Below the pieces are notes generated by a model. It saw only the letters and a list, made by a program, of their open reading frames with translations. It was not told the DNA's origin and did no database searches. A stretch of DNA of 5,392 bases from Rhizobiaceae bacterium (GTDB lineage Bacteria > Pseudomonadota > Alphaproteobacteria > Rhizobiales > Rhizobiaceae): the NCBI GenBank assembly GCA_913776675.1, contig CAJYRE010000034.1, forward strand, positions 1-5,392. Reading direction: 5' to 3'. Shown piece by piece: positions 1-5,392 of this stretch. Each line of letters begins with the position of its first letter. Within the stretch, counting starts at the first letter, position 1. A program made the translations under genes and the position numbers.

Positions 1-953
1 GCTGAATCCGCAACGGTCAGCTTCTCTTCATGCGCTGGCAGTTGACCGCCCCCGGACACCATGTGCAAGGCATCCGCCACACTGCTATGTGCGGTTTGCG
101 CAGCCGGAACCGCCGTTGCGGCCTGTGCCGGGGTTCCGGGTGCCTTGAGCGCATGATCAGGTTTTTCTTTGAGGTCAATACCGTTGCCGGGTTTGCCGTC
201 CACATTCAGCATCCCTGCCTTATCCGCCGTCACCGCCGTGGATGCCGTATCAGCCAAAACAGGGGCATTGGGCGCAGAAACCTGTACCAGCATGGACAGC
301 GTATCCTGAAGAGTCTCCGGTTTGGCTGTAACCGGTGCGTTCGCGTCTTCTTCAGTCTTGTCGGATTTGGTCTTATCCTGCACCGAAGTCTTCGTGCCTG
401 GCTTTGCTGTCACAGCACCGGCGCTGCCATTATCTGACGGCTGCACCACTGCGGACAGCATGGCCAATGCATGCTGATCGTCCAGTTTGGGTTTGGCCTG
501 CTCTTCCGCTTTGACGGTTGTGGAACCATCAGCGGGCATCGCGGCAGCATCCGCTGGAACTGTTTCGTTCGCAGCCTGGGTCAGCGCAGCCACCAGCTTT
601 GTCAAGGCGATATAAGCGTCCTTGCCGGAAGGGGCAGACGGATCATTCATAAATGACCCCGCGACTGGCTGCTGTGCTGTCGAAGCAGCATCTTGGCCGG
701 CGGCTTGAACTTTATTCGCATCGGCATCTCGACCGGCGGAAACGGGCGTACCACCGGTCGCACTTGCGCCGGAGCCTTCATTGTTGGAGGCGGCATCCTG
801 TTTTGCGCCCATTTGCCCACGGTCACGGTCCGGCGAGGTTTCTGCCAAGGCTGACTTGAAATCGCCGCCTGCGGCTTTGGACTGATCTGCGCGCGGCCCG
901 CTATAAGCCGGTGGAACGCTGGCGGCTGTTGTTGCTGGAAGTGTTGCATCCAT
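1..953 (-). CDS. fliK: Flagellar hook-length control protein FliK (MotD), N-terminal part, runs off the left edge
   Basis: Reading from the ATG at 953-951 gives 317 open codons with no stop before the window ends, so the C-terminus is missing. The visible protein starts MDATLPATTAASVPP and is almost wholly disordered: rich in Ala, Pro, Gly, Thr, Asp and Lys, with no Cys or Trp. A few short helix-like hydrophobic patches interrupt it (about residues 112-130, 161-170, 215-225 and 292-299). This fits the export-signal and ruler half of FliK; the conserved C-terminal substrate-switch domain would lie beyond position 1. The gene follows the motC stop by 2 bases. A GGTGGA sequence 8 bases before the ATG, preceded by GGAGG, can serve as ribosome binding site inside the end of motC. 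In rhizobia the gene after motC, first called motD, was later recognised as FliK; that knowledge and the gene order decide the name. The visible half alone would not identify it. An ATG 4 bases further on, at 949, opens a competing frame that stops after 100 codons and is a shadow. Confidence 0.85.
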   Translation of the reverse strand, partial: MDATLPATTAASVPPAYSGPRADQSKAAGGDFKSALAETSPDRDRGQMGAKQDAASNNEGSGASATGGTPVSAGRDADANKVQAAGQDAASTAQQPVAGSFMNDPSAPSGKDAYIALTKLVAALTQAANETVPADAAAMPADGSTTVKAEEQAKPKLDDQHALAMLSAVVQPSDNGSAGAVTAKPGTKTSVQDKTKSDKTEEDANAPVTAKPETLQDTLSMLVQVSAPNAPVLADTASTAVTADKAGMLNVDGKPGNGIDLKEKPDHALKAPGTPAQAATAVPAAQTAHSSVADALHMVSGGGQLPAHEEKLTVADS

Positions 954-955
954 GA

Positions 956-2299
956 TTATTTTCCACCCTCCCCCTTCAATAATTTATCAATTTCATCAAG
1001 CTTGGTGCGACCGCTGCTGACAAAACTCTCAAAAGCCGGATCAGGCTTTTGAGCGGCCTCAGCAACAGGTTGCGCCTGCTGTGCAATATTGGGTTGCTGC
1101 TTTTGCCCACCGGACAAGGCTGGCGCTGCTGGATCCTGCTGAACATCACCCGACAAAACAGAGGCAGGCGGTGTGGCATTTGCCGCCACGGGCTTTGCAG
1201 ACGGTGCCACAGCCGCCGTTGAGGCGGTCGGCAAGGTCACAATATCCTCGGCAATCTGGCGTGCCGCAGCCAGAAGTGCCTTGTCTGAGGCCGAAAGCTG
1301 GTCCGCTGGCAGGGCATCAATGGTCTTCAAGACATCCTTAACATCCGGCGAGGAAAGACGCGCCAGACCACCATATAACAAGGCCTGCGGATCATTGCCT
1401 CCCGGCAGGCCCGCCAATGTCTGGGCCTGCGCCGCAGCAATGGCAGCAAGCTCCTGATTGCCATTAATCGAGGCACGCCGTGCGATCCGCAGATAGATCT
1501 CACGCTGTCTGGCGGGGTCCATGGTTGCCAACGTGGCCAGAACGTCGTCCTGATTCAGCTCCTTGAAGTGATCAACTACAAGCTGCACAAGCATATCAGC
1601 AAACTGGCCAGCATAAGGAGAATGCAGAAAACGCCGTGCATAGCGATTGCCATACACCAGAGCCTTCTGGGTCTGGCCAAGCTCAATGGCAATGGAAAAG
1701 GAACGCCGCAAGGCAGCCTCTTCCACAATGGTACCGGGTGCCAGCAGACGCGCCAAATCATAAAATTTTAGCGAATCGGCGGGATTTTTCGCAAAGGTTA
1801 CGTTTCCCGCCACAAGCGCAAAATAGGGACCGATTCTGGTGTTTTTATAAATTCCCACCATGGACGTGATGGAATTGGCAACCAGCACACCTTTGCCACT
1901 AAGATATTTGCGCAAAATATCCGTAACACGGGTATCAAAATGCCCATCCACATCCCGCGCTACGAGGTATTCCAGCGTCTCGGGATTGCCGCCACTCATG
2001 GTATAAATCAAGGCTGCATCGACATTGCGCGGATCTCTGAATTCAGACGTATCAGCAGACCGCAAACGTTTATCAATCTTCGCCAACACGAAACGCTGCA
2101 TATCCGTTGCGGAATGATCGCCAATCACCACCGAATCCTGCACGAATTGCAGCGATCTCAGCATGATATAGGGGGGCAGATTATCACTATCAGCGCTGGC
2201 ACCAGGGCTGGTTCCAGCCGCCCGCGCACTGGCAACACCCAGCAGCAGGACAACGCCGCACAACAAGGATTTTGAGAGCCGGGACATGGAGGAGGACAT
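956..2299 (-). CDS. motC: Periplasmic motility protein MotC
   Basis: The protein has 447 residues from the chosen ATG. It begins with a Sec signal peptide (basic RLSK, hydrophobic core around LLCGVVLLLGVA, likely cleavage after ASARA at about residue 27). The mature protein opens with LPPYIMLRSLQFVQDS at about residues 41-56, typical of MotC, followed by a mainly helical domain to about residue 354. Residues 355-419 are a Pro/Ala/Gln-rich linker, and residues 420-447 form a charged C-terminal helix with FESFVSSGRTKLDEIDKLL. In Sinorhizobium meliloti MotC is periplasmic, is needed for flagellar rotation and binds the periplasmic part of MotB; the same role is inferred here. The gene begins 4 bases after the motB stop and ends 2 bases before fliK. 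Possible starts are GTG 2302, ATG 2299 and ATG 2287; all keep the signal peptide. A start at 2335 would overlap motB by 32 bases and spoil the signal peptide. No ideal ribosome site is visible (AAGG is too close to ATG 2299, GGGGGA is 14 bases away), which suggests coupling to motB translation. Confidence 0.95.
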   Translation of the reverse strand: MSSSMSRLSKSLLCGVVLLLGVASARAAGTSPGASADSDNLPPYIMLRSLQFVQDSVVIGDHSATDMQRFVLAKIDKRLRSADTSEFRDPRNVDAALIYTMSGGNPETLEYLVARDVDGHFDTRVTDILRKYLSGKGVLVANSITSMVGIYKNTRIGPYFALVAGNVTFAKNPADSLKFYDLARLLAPGTIVEEAALRRSFSIAIELGQTQKALVYGNRYARRFLHSPYAGQFADMLVQLVVDHFKELNQDDVLATLATMDPARQREIYLRIARRASINGNQELAAIAAAQAQTLAGLPGGNDPQALLYGGLARLSSPDVKDVLKTIDALPADQLSASDKALLAAARQIAEDIVTLPTASTAAVAPSAKPVAANATPPASVLSGDVQQDPAAPALSGGQKQQPNIAQQAQPVAEAAQKPDPAFESFVSSGRTKLDEIDKLLKGEGGK

Positions 2300-2303
2300 C
2301 ACC

Positions 2304-3641
2304 TTACTTCTGATCCCCCTGCACCAGAATCTCAATCCGACGATTCACAGCCGCATAGGGATCATCTGGTTTCAGCAAACGCCGATCTGCAAAGCCCGAA
2401 ACCTGCGTAATCCGGGACTCGTCAAGACCGCCACGCACCAGCATGTAATAAGCCGCGTGGGCACGCGCCATGGACAGGCCCCAGTTATCATTATCCGGGC
2501 CTTTATAAGGTCGGCCATCGGTGTGACCACGAATGACCACAGGCCCTTTGCGCGCCGCCAGCAACTTGCCAATCTCGCCCATGGCCAGCACCATTTCCTT
2601 GCTGGGCACGGCAGAGCCAATATTGAACATCTGATCCTTGTTCTGATCGGTCAATGTCACCAACAGACCGCCCTCTGCAGGTTGAACAATCAAGCCTTCC
2701 GCCAGTTTCCCGGCCACACCGGTCATCTGCTTGACAAGTTCCTGCTTCAGTTCCGCAGCCTGTTTTTCCTGTGCCGCCTGATCTGCGCTGGCCGTCTTAT
2801 CATCAGCAGCCTGCTTTTTGGCCGATGCCTGCTGTGATTTGGTGTCTGGCCGTGGCGTTGGTGTGACCATGGCGGCCTGCTGATCGCTGCCCTGGACGGC
2901 TTGCTTGTCGCTGGCATTCTGGCTTGCAGCCTGTGCCGCCTGCTGGGCTTCAGTTGGTGTTTGCGCAAATGGATCCGCCTTGGCATCGGTCTTGGCGGCA
3001 GAACTCTGATCCTTGGCTGCGGTATCAGCCGGAGTTTGCTGCTTGGCAGGCTGGGCCTGCGCCGTTTTCGCTTGCTGGTTCCAGAAATCAGGATCAAACG
3101 GATCACGATAGGCTTCACCGCCAGACGCGCCCGTTGACGGGCCCGAATCACTGGCTCCGCCCTCGCCCTTGGCACTGACATTGGCTTGCTGCCCAACTTC
3201 CTGAGCAATCTCAGCCAGAACGGAATAGGGATTTTCAAACAGATCCGCTTCTGAATACAGAGGCTTGTCACCCGAGGTCGAGGTCATGTCCTCACCGGTG
3301 GCTGCGGCCTTGCCGACCACGGTTTCGTCGGCCTTGATCTTGGAGCGTTCCTTCTGCTCCTCCCCCTCGGACTGATCGACTGGCTTTTTGACACCTTTTT
3401 CCGTCGGCTTTTCATCCGCAAGCTTGATCGGGTTGAAATAACTGGCCACGGAGGCCTTGGTCTGCTCATTCGATGCATTGACCAGCCACATCACGAGAAA
3501 GAAGGCCATCATCGCCGTCATAAAGTCGGCATAGGCAATTTTCCACGCGCCACCGTGCGCACCATCATGATCACCACCGCCGTGGCGCTTGATGATGATA
3601 ACTTCGTTTTTGCCGTGGTGATGATTTTCGGCGTCGCTCAT
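2304..3641 (-). CDS. motB: Flagellar motor stator protein MotB
   Basis: The protein has 445 residues from ATG 3641. A short cytoplasmic His/Gly-rich tail leads into one membrane segment, about residues 35-55, with the near-universal stator sequence [20 protein letters not shown]. Asp39 corresponds to the ion-binding Asp32 of E. coli MotB. The plug and juxtamembrane part follows (YFNPIKL, residues 68-74). The C-terminal OmpA-like peptidoglycan-binding domain spans about 316-445, with GHTDGRPY (372-379), [18 protein letters not shown] and NRRIEI. E. coli MotB has 308 residues; the excess here is a periplasmic insert, about residues 77-315. It holds two conserved-looking islands ([13 protein letters not shown] at 134-146, DPFDPDFW at 180-187) and a low-complexity Ala/Gln/Lys tract. 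MotB assembles with MotA, not encoded here, into the stator. The insert is probably where MotC binds. The start at 3641 overlaps the upstream stop as ATGA; the upstream ATG at 3671 adds ten residues unlike any MotB start and lies inside the previous gene. From this start the protein has no cysteine. Confidence 0.98.
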   Translation of the reverse strand: MSDAENHHHGKNEVIIIKRHGGGDHDGAHGGAWKIAYADFMTAMMAFFLVMWLVNASNEQTKASVASYFNPIKLADEKPTEKGVKKPVDQSEGEEQKERSKIKADETVVGKAAATGEDMTSTSGDKPLYSEADLFENPYSVLAEIAQEVGQQANVSAKGEGGASDSGPSTGASGGEAYRDPFDPDFWNQQAKTAQAQPAKQQTPADTAAKDQSSAAKTDAKADPFAQTPTEAQQAAQAASQNASDKQAVQGSDQQAAMVTPTPRPDTKSQQASAKKQAADDKTASADQAAQEKQAAELKQELVKQMTGVAGKLAEGLIVQPAEGGLLVTLTDQNKDQMFNIGSAVPSKEMVLAMGEIGKLLAARKGPVVIRGHTDGRPYKGPDNDNWGLSMARAHAAYYMLVRGGLDESRITQVSGFADRRLLKPDDPYAAVNRRIEILVQGDQK

Positions 3642-4288
3642 GCCAGAACTTTCTTCAGGCTCGCAGTCCAAGCCGAAATGCGCGTAACAAGCGCGGTATC
3701 ATGAATGTCTACCGTCAAATCCAGATCGTCCGCCTCAACATGACGCAACAGGTCATGATAGCCTTCCATACGGTTTCTGAGACGATCAAAAAGCGGGCCC
3801 GGCCCGCGCACCGTAACAGTGCCAATATCGCCCTCGACAATAGCTTCTTTCAGCAGAGTGGACATGTCCTTCAAAGCCGTTTCAATCAGCGCTTCCTGTA
3901 AAAACGGTGCAATCACAGCAATCGTCTGCTCGGAAACCGCGCGTGAAACCGCTTCCAGAATTCTCTGCAAGCCGTCACCCATGACACGTGCCAACTCGAT
4001 CTGATTGAGCTGCTTCAGCGCCTCTACCTCTTCCAGATGGTTCGCTTCAAGGTTCATTTTTTCCTGAGCATACTGCTCTGACAATTCCTGGATCGCGGCT
4101 TGCCGCCCCTCTTCAAACGCCTGTTTGCGCTCGGCCTCAAGATCAATCGGGTCTGGCTGCGGCAATTCCAGCAGGGGGGCATCGGAGAGACCAAAGGCAT
4201 CCTCATCAAATCCCATTGCATCCGAGACGACGCTGCTTGGCTTCGGCGAAGAGAAATCCTTCAAATAATGGGCCAGCGGCATACTCAT
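3638..4288 (-). CDS. FliH/FlbE-like flagellar export ATPase stalk protein (candidate)
   Basis: This 216-residue protein has no signal peptide or membrane segment, so it is probably cytoplasmic. The N-terminus (about 1-50) is acidic and Pro-rich. Residues about 51-110 form a charged helix likely to be coiled coil ([15 protein letters not shown], then [15 protein letters not shown]). It contains a single A57-xxx-G61-xxx-A65 element like the glycine repeats of FliH. Residues about 111-150 are an amphipathic helical region. The C-terminal part (about 155-216) has [14 protein letters not shown], then [20 protein letters not shown], resembling the closing beta-helix unit of FliH/YscL proteins. If correct, it holds the FliI ATPase and docks it to the C-ring. 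The Trp residues that FliH uses near its N-terminus are absent; the only Trp is W207. AGGAG 8 bases before the ATG supports the start, and the stop overlaps motB as ATGA. From memory, S. meliloti and Agrobacterium have an unnamed gene in this slot between a flagellin gene and motB. The gene is secure; the FliH assignment rests on architecture and position only. Confidence 0.65.
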   Translation of the reverse strand: MSMPLAHYLKDFSSPKPSSVVSDAMGFDEDAFGLSDAPLLELPQPDPIDLEAERKQAFEEGRQAAIQELSEQYAQEKMNLEANHLEEVEALKQLNQIELARVMGDGLQRILEAVSRAVSEQTIAVIAPFLQEALIETALKDMSTLLKEAIVEGDIGTVTVRGPGPLFDRLRNRMEGYHDLLRHVEADDLDLTVDIHDTALVTRISAWTASLKKVLA

Positions 4289-4296
4289 TGCTCATT

Positions 4297-4301
4297 CTCC
4301 T
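4297..4301 (-). promoter_or_regulatory. Ribosome binding site of the FliH-like gene
   Basis: On the minus strand AGGAG stands 8 bases before the ATG at 4288, the best Shine-Dalgarno match in the operon. It decides the start against the out-of-frame ATG at 4295, which nearly abuts the site, and the in-frame ATG at 4282. As the first cistron of the operon this gene cannot rely on coupling, which agrees with its having the strongest site. Confidence 0.75.
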
Positions 4302-4335
4302 GCCAACAGCGCAAAGCGTCCTGCTATGACGGCTC

Positions 4336-4356
4336 CATGCGCGGTAACACGTTCCA
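4336..4356 (-). repeat. Bipartite 21-bp direct repeat, operon-proximal copy
   Basis: On the minus strand the sequence is TGGAACGTG, five unmatched bases (TTACC), then GCGCATG. The same two blocks with the same 5-base spacer occur at 4510-4530, in the same orientation, 174 bp upstream. Sixteen of 21 positions agree, and all mismatches fall in the spacer, as expected for a dimeric protein site or a two-box element. This copy ends 47 bases before the start codon of the FliH-like gene, within reach of its promoter or 5' leader. The binding factor is unknown. Confidence 0.55.
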
Positions 4357-4366
4357 TTTCTATATC

Positions 4367-4454
4367 ATGATACTTTAAAGTTTGTTTTTGACGGAAAACC
4401 AGCACCGCTTTTTTCCCGATAAACACCCACCCGGTCCGGGCTTGAAAGTATCAT
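4367..4454. repeat. Imperfect 14-bp inverted repeat with 60-bp spacer
   Basis: The left arm is ATGATACTTTAAAG at 4367-4380 and the right arm is CTTGAAAGTATCAT at 4441-4454. Reverse-complementing the right arm gives ATGATACTTTCAAG, identical at 13 of 14 positions. The left arm also contains two overlapping 10-bp perfect palindromes, TATCATGATA (4363-4372) and ACTTTAAAGT (4372-4381). The arms could be paired operator sites for one regulator, bringing about a DNA loop. They are AT-rich, so part of the match may be chance. Confidence 0.45.
4430..4440. repeat. 11-bp GC-rich palindrome CCCGG-T-CCGGG
   Basis: Two perfectly complementary 5-base arms flank one central base. It abuts the right arm of the 14-bp inverted repeat (4441-4454). 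It is too short for a stable hairpin, and on neither strand does a T-run follow directly, so it is not a terminator. A compact protein site is possible; chance is also possible. Confidence 0.3.
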
Positions 4455-4478
4455 AGAATGGCATTCAAATCCTGCTGA
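4450..4478 (-). promoter_or_regulatory. Weak sigma70-type promoter candidate for the fliH-like/motB operon
   Basis: On the minus strand TATGAT (4455-4450) matches the -10 consensus at 5 of 6 positions. TCAGCA (4478-4473) lies 17 bases upstream but matches TTGACA at only 3 of 6. Transcription would start near 4443, giving a leader of about 155 bases. Alphaproteobacterial promoters often have poor -10 boxes and flagellar ones need activators, so a weak match neither proves nor excludes this. A second -10-like TATAGA exists at 4363-4358 with no recognisable -35. Confidence 0.2.
4456..4466. repeat. GAATG-G-CATTC palindrome
   Basis: Perfect 5-base inverted arms surround a single central base. The same arms recur at 4505-4522 with an 8-base spacer. 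This copy lies in the spacer between the -35-like and -10-like elements of the weak promoter candidate at 4450-4478, a usual place for an operator, but neither assignment is secure. Confidence 0.35.
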
Positions 4479-4504
4479 TCGAAACTGCAATACGACGACA
4501 ATCA

Positions 4505-4522
4505 GAATGCATGCGCCCATTC
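4505..4522. repeat. GAATG-N8-CATTC inverted repeat
   Basis: This is the second occurrence of the GAATG/CATTC arms, 49 bases from the first. Its interior contains the GCATGC palindrome, and its right half overlaps the distal copy of the 21-bp direct repeat. Recurrence of the same arms in a short gene-free region is the only support. Confidence 0.3.
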
Positions 4523-4530
4523 ACGTTCCA
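4510..4530 (-). repeat. Bipartite 21-bp direct repeat, distal copy
   Basis: On the minus strand this reads TGGAACGTG, the spacer AATGG, then GCGCATG, matching both blocks of the copy at 4336-4356 with an unchanged spacer length. It lies about 220 bases before the FliH-like start codon. It overlaps one of the two GAATG/CATTC pairs (4505-4522). The blocks resemble a sigma-54 promoter (GG ... GC) only loosely: the gap between GG and GC is 11 bases rather than the required 10. Confidence 0.55.
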
Positions 4531-4695
4531 GACGCTAGAGGCTCAAACTTGTGCGAAGATTTTGAAGCCATGCGAAATGACCTGTTCTTGAACAAACAAG
4601 CCCCTTTTGAATACCGTTGAGTGCCAAAAGCCACGCAGGCGTCACCCCGAACACACAACAGGACAGCCCATTTTTCAACCAGCCCATCATCCCAT

Positions 4696-4734
4696 AAAAG
4701 AAATTGGACCGCGCAAGGGCAGTGCGCGGTCCAA
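4696..4734 (-). terminator. Intrinsic terminator of the flagellin gene
   Basis: TTGGACCGCGCA at 4704-4715 and TGCGCGGTCCAA at 4723-4734 form a perfect 12-bp, GC-rich stem with a 7-base loop. Read on the minus strand, the stem is followed at once by TTTCTTTTAT, a U-rich tail in the flagellin transcript. On the plus strand no T-run follows, so it acts in one direction. It starts about 75 bases after the flagellin stop codon. It separates the highly expressed flagellin from the downstream export/stator operon, which therefore needs its own promoter. Confidence 0.9.
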
Positions 4735-4809
4735 CGGTTCCACCAAATGCCGATGACCGGCGGCACGGTAGAGAAACAATCATCAACCCCGGCCTGCTGT
4801 TCTCGCCCG

Positions 4810-5392
4810 TTACTTGAACAGCGTGAGAATTGTCTCTGCGTTGGTATTGGCAATCGAAAGCGACTGAATGCCCAATTGCTGCTGGGTCTGAAGCGCCTTG
4901 ATCTTGGTGGACTCTTCGTTCATGTCTGCATCCACCAAACGACCGACGCCCTTGTCAATCGTATCACTGAGGTTTTTGACGAAGCTGTCCTGCATGGTGA
5001 TACGGCTGCTGATCGCACCCAGCGTTGATGCCGAATCTGTCAGCGTTTGCAACATGGTATCGACAGCGGAGATCATGCCGTCCAGATCATCGTTGTTTGT
5101 GCTGGTGGAAATCGAGATCATCGTTCCGGTGGCAGTGCTGGCCGAATTTGCGTCGATCAGGTAATATGTGCCAGTGGTCGTTGTGGTTCCTAAGGCCCAG
5201 GTTGCAACCGTATCCCGCGTCAGGATACCTTGCTCAGCATCGTTTGTATCAATCAATGTTGAGTTAAGCGTGTTATATTTCAACGTTGTAACTGAAACGG
5301 AACCATCGCTGGCGCGATTGAACGAGCCCACCATTTCCTTGATCCCGGCTGGGTTGGTGGACGTATTATAAAGCCAGTTCTCGCCCGAGAAC
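4810..5392 (-). CDS. Flagellin, C-terminal 193 residues (start outside the window)
   Basis: The frame is open from the right edge to the TAA at 4812-4810. It begins FSGENWLYNTSTNPAGIKE, and FSGENWL is typical of rhizobial flagellins. A variable Thr/Ser-rich middle follows (surface-exposed part). The conserved C-terminal helices then come: LDGMISAVDTMLQTLTDSAS, LGAISSRI, then GVGRLVDADMNEESTKIKAL and QQLGIQSLSIANTNAETILTLFK at the very end, which pack as D1 and D0 and build the filament core. The protein is exported through the flagellar type III channel without a cleaved signal. The last residues LFK stand where many flagellins have LL(R/G). The in-frame Met at 5334 is internal, since the reading frame continues upstream with flagellin sequence. 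Rhizobia usually carry several flagellin genes, and which paralogue this is cannot be told from the C-terminus. The missing N-terminal D0/D1, promoter and ribosome site lie beyond 5392. A strong terminator follows. Confidence 0.96.
   Translation of the reverse strand, partial: FSGENWLYNTSTNPAGIKEMVGSFNRASDGSVSVTTLKYNTLNSTLIDTNDAEQGILTRDTVATWALGTTTTTGTYYLIDANSASTATGTMISISTSTNNDDLDGMISAVDTMLQTLTDSASTLGAISSRITMQDSFVKNLSDTIDKGVGRLVDADMNEESTKIKALQTQQQLGIQSLSIANTNAETILTLFK

Larger units (their letters stand above)
4289..4695. other. Gene-free intergenic region between the flagellin terminator and the FliH-like operon
   Basis: I find no convincing gene on either strand in about 400 bases. Open frames here are short, lack ribosome sites, and run into the flagellin or FliH-like genes on the opposite or wrong frame. 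The region is visibly more AT-rich than its neighbours around 4355-4430. It must hold the promoter of the fliH-like/motB/motC/fliK operon if the preceding terminator works. It also carries several repeats listed separately: a 21-bp bipartite direct repeat in two copies, a 14-bp inverted repeat, two GAATG/CATTC pairs and a CCCGG/CCGGG palindrome. Such density suggests regulator binding rather than a hidden gene. A small RNA cannot be excluded. Confidence 0.7.

Noticed and set aside
30..437. 135-codon open frame on the plus strand
   Set aside because: It lies wholly antisense to the fliK frame, has an Arg/Cys-rich composition typical of an antisense shadow, and no ribosome site.
647..949. 100-codon minus-strand open frame starting at 949 (MQHFQQQQ...)
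   Set aside because: It is the shifted frame of fliK, beginning 4 bases after the real ATG at 953. The fliK frame stays open for 317 codons to the window edge and has the expected disordered FliK composition.
2286..2837. 183-codon open frame on the plus strand
   Set aside because: It is antisense to the peptidoglycan-binding domain of MotB, whose frame is certain from conserved motifs. It has no family resemblance and no promoter or ribosome site.
2747..3271. 174-codon minus-strand frame inside motB
   Set aside because: It is the alternate frame over the Ala/Gln/Lys-rich linker. The Arg/Pro-rich product is a typical frame-shifted reading of such codons.
4336..4356. Sigma-54 promoter in the TGGAACG repeat
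   Set aside because: The GG to GC distance is 11 bases in both copies rather than 10, and the TTGC box is absent.
4415..4422. CCCGATAA on the plus strand, like the flagellar sigma-28 -10 box GCCGATAA
   Set aside because: No TAAA box lies 15 bases upstream, only an A-run at a shifted position, and it would transcribe toward the flagellin terminator with no gene to serve.
4583..4594. TGTTC-TT-GAACA inverted repeat
   Set aside because: Five-base arms occurring once in AT-richer sequence are expected by chance, and no other feature supports it.
4570..4620. 16-codon plus-strand open frame (MRNDLFLNKQ...) in the gene-free region
   Set aside because: It is too short to judge and has no Shine-Dalgarno match or promoter; random AT-richer DNA gives such frames often.
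4521..4853. 110-codon minus-strand frame spanning the flagellin end and terminator
   Set aside because: It begins inside flagellin in another frame and reads through the terminator hairpin. There is no ribosome site and the composition is not protein-like.
4621..5028. 135-codon plus-strand frame antisense to the flagellin C-terminus
   Set aside because: It overlaps the terminator and the conserved flagellin helices on the opposite strand; its start is not preceded by a ribosome site.

Overview
The window is a piece of a flagellar gene cluster from an alphaproteobacterium, most probably of the order Hyphomicrobiales (Rhizobiales; Rhizobiaceae/Brucellaceae-like). The evidence is a motB gene with a very long alanine/glutamine-rich periplasmic linker, followed directly by motC, a periplasmic motility protein essentially confined to this group, and then by a fliK/motD-type gene. 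A rhizobial-type flagellin lies upstream (it carries the FSGENWL motif). Base composition looks to be in the mid-50s percent GC by eye. The genus cannot be read from the sequence.

All supported genes lie on the minus strand, so transcription runs from high to low coordinates. In that order they are: the C-terminal half of a flagellin (5392-4810, its start lies outside the window); a strong intrinsic terminator (about 4734-4696); a gene-free stretch of about 400 bp (4695-4289) rich in direct and inverted repeats; a 216-residue FliH/FlbE-like protein (4288-3638); motB (3641-2304); motC (2299-956); and the disordered N-terminal 317 residues of FliK (953-1, running off the left edge).

The last four genes form a tight operon: a 4-base ATGA overlap, then a 4-base gap, then a 2-base gap. 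Translational coupling is therefore likely throughout. The flagellin is a separate transcription unit. MotB (with MotA, encoded elsewhere) is the peptidoglycan-anchored stator, MotC is its periplasmic partner, FliK measures hook length and switches export specificity, and the FliH-like protein would be the peripheral stalk of the FliI export ATPase. The operon thus joins stator and export-control functions.

This is a recognisable system rather than an unknown one. The parts that current knowledge does not explain are the FliH-like gene, the repeats in the intergenic region (especially a 21-bp bipartite direct repeat) and a short recurring motif in the FliK N-terminus.
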